The notes under the pieces were generated by a model. That model was not told the DNA's origin, did not search any database, and was given only the letters and a program-made list of their open reading frames with translations. Shown piece after piece: positions 22,854 to 27,997 of a DNA stretch of 27,997 nucleotides. Within the stretch, counting starts at the first letter, position 1, and each line of letters opens with the position of its first letter. The stretch comes from an uncultured Bacteroidales bacterium (GTDB lineage: Bacteria > Bacteroidota > Bacteroidia > Bacteroidales > Muribaculaceae). The position numbers were made by a program, and so were the translations under genes. The stretch covers positions 1 to 27,997 of the forward strand of contig CAJLWO010000036.1 in NCBI GenBank assembly GCA_905210435.1. Direction: 5' to 3'.

Positions 22854-24473
22854 TTACTTCTTAATTATCTTCTCTATGGCACGCGAGCCGTCGGAAAGGG
22901 TTACGTTAAGCATATATATGCCGCTGCCGAGGTGGCCGCATTCGATGGCTACGGTTGCCTCGTTGCCGCACTCCATGTCGATTACGCGGCGTCCCGACAG
23001 GCTGTAGACTGCTATGCCGGCAATTCCTTCGGTTGCCTCCACGTTGAGCAGATTGTCGACCGGATTGGGGTAAACCGAAAGAGCTGCACGGTCGGTGTCG
23101 ACTATCTCGATGCCGGTCTGTCCATGATAGAAATCATCGGAGGCCGGATCCTTCTGGTTATTGAGGCCTGCGAGTACGGGATATGAGTGCGTTCCTTCGG
23201 TGCGCCATTCCCATACGTCCGCGAAATTCCAGCCGAGCAAATCGCTGTACGTCTGCTTCGACACGAGGTTGGCGTTGTGGTCGTCGGCATGGTGTCCGTA
23301 GGCGCTCCAGTCGGTTCCGGTCAGCGGCATCAGTTTCCAGCTTATTGTGTTGGATGCATTGTTGGCAGCATTGTTATTGCCTCCGAAGCGTGCTATATAC
23401 ATTCCGTCGGAAGTCGGCATGATGGATGCGTTTATCGCTGCCGACGCCGACACGGTGCCGTAGTTGGCGCCGATAAGTCCGCCCGCATAGTTGTAGGCGG
23501 TGATTTTACCTGAAGCATATGTGTTCTTTACCACACCCTTGTTCTTTCCGATAAGTCCGCCGGTAGCGTAGTCATTGGTGTTGGTGACGGCAGCTGTCGA
23601 GTAGCAGTCGCTCACGGTGGCCCCTACATTCTCGCCGATGAGTCCGCCGGCGCATATCGACGAGCCTGTCACGCTGCCCGAGCTGAAGCAGCGCTCCACT
23701 CGTCCCGACGCGGCGTAACCCACGAGCGCGCCCGTGAAAGTGGTGCCGCTGACGGTGGCATCGACCACTCCGACATTCGTGATGACGGCTCCCTCTATCG
23801 CGTTGAACACACCGGTCGACGTTCCGATGGCGCCATTGCTTACCGACGCGTTTTTCAGCGAGAACCCTTTGCCGTCGAAGTTGCCTTTGAACGGCGAACT
23901 TTTCGAACCGATTCCGCTGAACTCACCCACATTTATGTCGGCTCCCATTTCAAAATACACATCCTCCGCCCAGTCCATCGATGTCGTTGACAAAGCGATG
24001 ATGTCTTCCGTGGTTTTAAGGATGAAAGGGGATTGTGCAGTGCCTTCGCCTCCAGAGTACGCGTTTTTGCGTCCCTGTATTACTTCGGCCATGCAGTCGG
24101 CCGTCTGACGTCCTGACGACGTGCGGGCTATGAATCCGAGTTTGGTGATAGTCTCGAGCTGGGCTTCGGTCAGGCCGTAGAACGACATCAGGTCGCTGAC
24201 CTTTATCGTGTAGGTGCCCCCGCTTCCGGTCATTTTGAATTTCGCGTTGATGGCTCCCGCCCAGTCTGAGGCCGGATATTCCTCCGAGCCGGCGATAGCC
24301 CATGTGTAGCAATAGACCTCCCCGCCGAAATCCGATGTCTGTATGGTCACCTCGAAAGGTTTGGTCGAGACAATCGGTGACGGCGATGATGTCAGGCTTG
24401 CCTGGTCGCCGTCGGCATATACCGACAGCACTGCGGTAAACGCACTAAGCAGGCACAGTACTTTTCTTTTCAT
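22854..24473 (-). CDS. GLUG-repeat surface protein with type IX secretion sorting domain
   Basis: This 539-residue protein has a signal peptide (1-20). An N-terminal domain (~25-140) of unknown type contains the aromatic segment GGEVYCYTWAIAG. GLUG-type repeats (~145-390) follow, seen as recurring G-x-L-I/V-G motifs such as AGGLIGENVGATVSDCYS, ATGGLIGKNKG and AGGLIGANYG. A C-terminal T9SS type A sorting domain occupies 465-539, starting LSVYPNPV and ending in the basic EKIIKK. It should be exported and anchored at the outer surface. It is the first gene of a two-gene unit with the alpha-amylase, so a role in holding or presenting starch is a reasonable guess, not shown by the sequence. Confidence 0.9.
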   Translation of the reverse strand: MKRKVLCLLSAFTAVLSVYADGDQASLTSSPSPIVSTKPFEVTIQTSDFGGEVYCYTWAIAGSEEYPASDWAGAINAKFKMTGSGGTYTIKVSDLMSFYGLTEAQLETITKLGFIARTSSGRQTADCMAEVIQGRKNAYSGGEGTAQSPFILKTTEDIIALSTTSMDWAEDVYFEMGADINVGEFSGIGSKSSPFKGNFDGKGFSLKNASVSNGAIGTSTGVFNAIEGAVITNVGVVDATVSGTTFTGALVGYAASGRVERCFSSGSVTGSSICAGGLIGENVGATVSDCYSTAAVTNTNDYATGGLIGKNKGVVKNTYASGKITAYNYAGGLIGANYGTVSASAAINASIMPTSDGMYIARFGGNNNAANNASNTISWKLMPLTGTDWSAYGHHADDHNANLVSKQTYSDLLGWNFADVWEWRTEGTHSYPVLAGLNNQKDPASDDFYHGQTGIEIVDTDRAALSVYPNPVDNLLNVEATEGIAGIAVYSLSGRRVIDMECGNEATVAIECGHLGSGIYMLNVTLSDGSRAIEKIIKK

Positions 24474-24830
24474 TAAAAAGATTGGTTAAATTAAACATTA
24501 AAATTACAAACGTGCCCGTAAAGCAAAGTTTTTGAAGCAGAATTCGGTTTAGCTTGACAAGGCATAGGTTAAGGTTTTGGCTAAAAATCTATTGTACAGC
24601 TGATTTTTCTCCCGATACCTGAAAAAATTCCCTCCAGATACAGAAAAAATAATGGAGTCAAACCTTATAATACTCCGATGATGAAAAAAATGATATAATC
24701 CGTTACAAAATTGGCAAATATTGCTGAAAAACTAAAATCTAAAAGTATGTTTTACAACATACATAGCCAAAAAGTAATGACGCGTAAGCGGAATAAAATA
24801 TAAACATGTGAGCGGCCTTGAGCTCGCCCG

Positions 24831-24854
24831 ATTATGAATTGTGAATTATGAATT
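24831..24854. repeat. ATTATGAATT direct repeat next to the terminator
   Basis: ATTATGAATT occurs twice with 4 bp between, directly before the terminator stem. Its origin is unclear. Confidence 0.6.
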
Positions 24855-24902
24855 AAAAGAAAGTCCGCCAAGCCATTTTAAGAACTTGGCGGACTTTCTT
24901 TT
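24855..24902. terminator. perfect 18-bp hairpin terminator of the large adhesin gene
   Basis: Arms AAAAGAAAGTCCGCCAAG (24855-24872) and CTTGGCGGACTTTCTTTT (24885-24902) are perfectly complementary with a 12-nt loop. It lies ~90 bp past the stop of the minus-strand adhesin gene and has A/T ends usable from both strands. Confidence 0.92.
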
Positions 24903-24992
24903 TTGTGTCATCCGCTTGCCGGGATAAGTTGTAAATACTTACTGTGTGGTTCCTCCCGGCATCACGGATTGGTTTTAGCCTGTTTCATTTTG

Positions 24993-27900
24993 TCAACGGA
25001 CAATGACTTTTGTCACGGTATTGCCTACCTTTACAAGATATACGCCCGGTACCACGTTCACGCGGGTATCACCTGTGGCTGTTGCAATATTCTTGCCGTC
25101 AACTGATACAATATGCACTACCGCATCCGATGCCGCTGTGACAATGATTGTACGGCCTTCGACAACAATTGCGGCGCTTTCCGACATGATATTGTCGATA
25201 CCCGATACCGAGAGCACGAGGGGCTCTGAAGCTTCCGATTCGCCGCGGTTGTAGAGGGCGGTCACATGATAGGTGTGGCTTCCGTTCTCGACATCATTGT
25301 GGGTGTAGCTGTTGGCCGATACCGGCTCAGCGTTAAGTTTGACGCCGTCGCAGTACACGTTGTAGCCGTTGAACTCAAGGCCTACGGTCGCATCGGCTGC
25401 AAGGTAAGATATGTCATCAAGCATCAGCATCATGCCATCATCGGATACGACACGGAATGCAAATCGTACGGCTCCTTCCGGAAGCTCGAATGAGAATCGA
25501 CCCCAGCCGTCTGTGCGTATGACGCGGTAGTTGTATCCGGCGTTGTTGAATGACGTGAGCTGAATGAACTCATCCGGATCAACTGTGTCGGAAGTCGCAT
25601 ACCATACCTGAAGATATTCGCTGTAGTTTATTGACGCATTCTTGGCACAGAAGGAAACTGTCTGGGCAGTGCCTTTGAGGGCGGGTGATATTGCCCAGTC
25701 GTCCGATTCTATTACCTGTTTGGGATCTTCGCCACGGGTCCAGATTGAACCGATATATTGCTTGCCGCTTGCGGCGCGGTATTCTTTGGCATAGTCCGAG
25801 TTGGCGAGTGAGCTGTAAGTGCCGTCGATGATGATGAATGACTCGGGGTCAACGCCGGTGGTATGGTTGGGAATATCAAGAATGCCCAGTCCGCCCGAGG
25901 GAGCGCCGTCACGGTCGATAAATGTCCAGCCCGGATATTCCTTGGTGAATGCTTCAGCGTTTTCAAACGATTCTACGGTCGCATCGTATGGAAGGTCGGC
26001 ATCGGTTATGGCATCCCACGTCAGGGTCACGGTACTTTCTGCCGTCGTACCGTTAAGGTTGCTGACAGTGGGGAGAGTGCTCTCTTCGCGCGTTACTTTT
26101 GCCCCCTTGGGTGTAGTATCGTTGCTGGAGTCGGCATCGGCTGAATATACTATGTGTGCAGTGTATTCCACCTCCTTGTCCTGGGCCATGTTGATGGCCT
26201 GCTCGAATTTCACGGCTATCGTGGCTCCGGCTTCGATGTTTTCAACCTGTTTTGTATCAACTACCGTACCGTTGGCAATCAGCTCGACGCTGAACGGACC
26301 TGCGGCAAGGCGCCCTACGTTTTCTATCGTAGCGGTTACATCGAACGGCTCGCCTGCGGTGACTGTCTCAGGTGCTGTCACTTCTACGGCATTGAGGTCG
26401 TAGTCCGGCATATCCATAAACTTCATATTGTCGATGAAGCAGTAGACGAGGCCATTGGAGTAATAACGTATGATGAGCTGTATGGCTTTGCCGGCATATT
26501 CGTCGAGGTTTACAACCTTTTTGGTCCAGAGATTGTGGGTGTCGTTGCTGTAGTCGATGGTCTCCACAATCTTCCTTTCGCCCTCGCATACGGCTATGAT
26601 TTCAAGTTTTGTAAGGTCGGTTTCTGTAATCTTCCATGTGTAGAATGAAAATACAGGGTGGTTCGCTCCGGAAAGATCTATTTTGCCGAAGATGAAGTCG
26701 CCTATACCCTTGCCGGTGCCAAGTGTGGCGCTGCTGCCCACACGCTCGCCGTAGAAGAACTGGCCGTCACCGTCCTGGCTGGTCACGGAACTCATCTCGC
26801 CATCTTCCTTAAGCCCGAACTCGCAGCCGTCCCATGCATCGAGGCCGATGATGTATTTCTTTGCATCGTCTAAGCATGTCATTGTTACGGGAAGGGAATA
26901 TGCGGGTCCGACGGCAACGAGCCCGGCTCCGGCATACTCATCCCCTTCAGCTTCTTTGTTGAGGGCCTGCACTCCAATTTGTATGAATGCCTGGGCCGCA
27001 TCCTGGGGCTGTGCCTGGAATGTGAACGTGCGCTCGGTCACCGGCGTTTCTGTGAGCAGTTCCCACTGGCTGTCCTTAACGATATAGACATTGTAGCTTA
27101 GGTTGGGGGCGTAGAGGGGATTTCCGTCGATGTCGACAGTCGGAGCATCCCAGGTTATGGTGACTTCCCCGGGCTTTTGCGTATTTTCGACAACCTTCAC
27201 CGATGTCGGGGCTTCTGGCGTGTTAGGCCCTACGAATACAGATGCCGTCGCGCTGCGGCCTGTTTCTCCCGCCATGTTGTGTGACACTATGGTATAGGTG
27301 TAACGCCCAGCTTGCGCTACGTTGTCTTTGTAAGTATGTGCGCTGCCGGCTGCTGCGGTGATTTCTCCTATGCTCTCACCGTCGCGCAGGAAGCTTAGTT
27401 TCATGTCGCCTGTGTAGGGAGCGCCGGTAACGGTTGTCGTAGGAGCCTTGAAGTTGAGGGTCACGTTAAGTTCGCCTGTAACGTCGGGTTCAAAGGTGAT
27501 GTCGGTAGCCGCATCGGGCGCACCGGCTCCGAATGGCTCGGATATGCTGTACGACAGGAGGTAGAGATTCCATTGGTATGCGTCGCTGATAGCGTGGAAG
27601 CCAATGAAATATTCTCCCGAAGCGGCAGGCGCGATGGAAGCTGTCAGGCTGCTCGGAGTGCCTCCGAGTTCGGCAGGCTCTACAAGCGTCGTTGTCATGG
27701 CCTCCGCCGTAGCTGCGTTGCCTATCTTGATTTCAATCTTTTCGGGGTAGCCGTCGCTGTAAGCCCTGGCGAGTGCTTCAAAATCGTATGCTTTGCCGGC
27801 TTCGAGATAGATGGCCGGAGAGAAAATCCAGTCGTCGGCGTCACTGCTTTTGCTATAATCATAGATGGTGCCTTTGCTGGAGTTGAAAATCCATGTTTTG

Positions 27901-27997
27901 CCGTCTTTGTTGGCGTCAAGCACCGTATGCTGGCCGAATATCGGCACAGTTGCAAATATCCGTGGCTTATTTTTGTAGTATAGGTCTATATTTTCTT
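24993..27997 (-). CDS. large secreted multidomain adhesin-like protein, T9SS-type C-terminus (5' part beyond the window)
   Basis: The reading frame is open to the right edge, so at least 1000 residues are present and the N-terminus with its signal peptide is outside. In order from the visible N-terminal side: a choice-of-anchor/cleaved-adhesin-like jelly-roll (DDWIFSPAIYL), Ig/fibronectin type III-like modules (around TSVKVVENTQKPGEVTITW), a second jelly-roll (GKIDLSGANHPVFSFYTW), a CARDB-like module (APETVTAGEPFDVTATIENV), a third jelly-roll (WAISPALKGTAQTVSFCAK) and another FN3. The C-terminal ~70 residues (VHIVSVDGKNI...GVYLVKVGNTVTKVIVR) look like a T9SS sorting domain. This layout resembles haemagglutinin/adhesin cargo of Bacteroidales. 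GTG at 27947 is internal, not a start. Ligand unknown. Confidence 0.9.
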   Translation of the reverse strand, partial: ENIDLYYKNKPRIFATVPIFGQHTVLDANKDGKTWIFNSSKGTIYDYSKSSDADDWIFSPAIYLEAGKAYDFEALARAYSDGYPEKIEIKIGNAATAEAMTTTLVEPAELGGTPSSLTASIAPAASGEYFIGFHAISDAYQWNLYLLSYSISEPFGAGAPDAATDITFEPDVTGELNVTLNFKAPTTTVTGAPYTGDMKLSFLRDGESIGEITAAAGSAHTYKDNVAQAGRYTYTIVSHNMAGETGRSATASVFVGPNTPEAPTSVKVVENTQKPGEVTITWDAPTVDIDGNPLYAPNLSYNVYIVKDSQWELLTETPVTERTFTFQAQPQDAAQAFIQIGVQALNKEAEGDEYAGAGLVAVGPAYSLPVTMTCLDDAKKYIIGLDAWDGCEFGLKEDGEMSSVTSQDGDGQFFYGERVGSSATLGTGKGIGDFIFGKIDLSGANHPVFSFYTWKITETDLTKLEIIAVCEGERKIVETIDYSNDTHNLWTKKVVNLDEYAGKAIQLIIRYYSNGLVYCFIDNMKFMDMPDYDLNAVEVTAPETVTAGEPFDVTATIENVGRLAAGPFSVELIANGTVVDTKQVENIEAGATIAVKFEQAINMAQDKEVEYTAHIVYSADADSSNDTTPKGAKVTREESTLPTVSNLNGTTAESTVTLTWDAITDADLPYDATVESFENAEAFTKEYPGWTFIDRDGAPSGGLGILDIPNHTTGVDPESFIIIDGTYSSLANSDYAKEYRAASGKQYIGSIWTRGEDPKQVIESDDWAISPALKGTAQTVSFCAKNASINYSEYLQVWYATSDTVDPDEFIQLTSFNNAGYNYRVIRTDGWGRFSFELPEGAVRFAFRVVSDDGMMLMLDDISYLAADATVGLEFNGYNVYCDGVKLNAEPVSANSYTHNDVENGSHTYHVTALYNRGESEASEPLVLSVSGIDNIMSESAAIVVEGRTIIVTAASDAVVHIVSVDGKNIATATGDTRVNVVPGVYLVKVGNTVTKVIVR

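Larger units (their letters stand above)
24474..24992. other. gene-free region between the GLUG gene and the large adhesin gene
   Basis: About 520 bp, AT-rich, with no credible gene. It should contain the promoter of the GLUG-amylase unit, but no clean TAnnTTTG is visible on the minus strand. It also holds the short repeat ATTATGAATT (24831-24840 and 24845-24854) and the terminator at 24855-24902. Confidence 0.6.

Overview
The window looks like a chromosomal segment of a Bacteroidales bacterium; Muribaculaceae or a close relative is a plausible guess. The reasons are TAnnTTTG/TTTG promoter elements instead of ordinary -10/-35 boxes, two proteins of type IX secretion (T9SS) cargo type, a DUF4923 protein, clpP-clpX-recQ on one strand, and few ribosome binding sites. 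Most of the core is fairly GC-rich. The first ~1.8 kb is clearly more AT-rich and reads as an accessory patch.

Region 1 (1-1832) holds two toxin-antitoxin modules: a nucleotidyltransferase/HEPN pair on + and a higBA pair on -. The higBA pair lies exactly between two perfect 88-bp direct repeats. Each repeat is the last 87 bp of trkA, stop codon included, plus one base. The layout looks like insertion of a small toxin-antitoxin cassette at the 3' end of trkA in which the gene end was duplicated, so that trkA stayed intact. This is the most interesting signal in the window.

Region 2 (1834-10221, all -) reads from right to left: clpP, clpX, recQ, an ftsE-like ABC ATPase, a DUF4923 protein, and a trkH/trkA potassium uptake pair. 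The trigger factor gene, which I recall preceding clpP in many Bacteroides, is not adjacent. A gene-free AT-rich stretch with two REP-like GC palindromes lies there instead.

Region 3 (10550-15828, all -) is a probable five-gene operon. It encodes a DEDDy 3'-5' exonuclease, a secreted prolyl oligopeptidase, a lipoprotein, a PhnP-like metallo-hydrolase and an UlaG-like metallo-hydrolase. A good Bacteroidetes promoter stands in front of it. Divergently oriented is nfo (endonuclease IV), which keeps all nine metal ligands at E. coli numbering.

Region 4 (17067-24473) is an alpha-glucan locus without SusC/SusD in view. It has an MFS glycoside permease with an unusual ~165-residue soluble insert between helices 7 and 8, a MalS-like GH13 alpha-amylase with a C-terminal CBM26-like starch-binding module, and a GLUG-repeat T9SS cargo protein just upstream of the amylase. 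Between permease and amylase lie ~700 bp without a gene but with short AT-rich repeats, then a small secreted protein made of six perfect-length 20-residue repeats.

Region 5 (24993-27997) is the 3' part of a very large T9SS-type adhesin-like protein that runs off the right edge. A perfect 18-bp hairpin terminator follows it.
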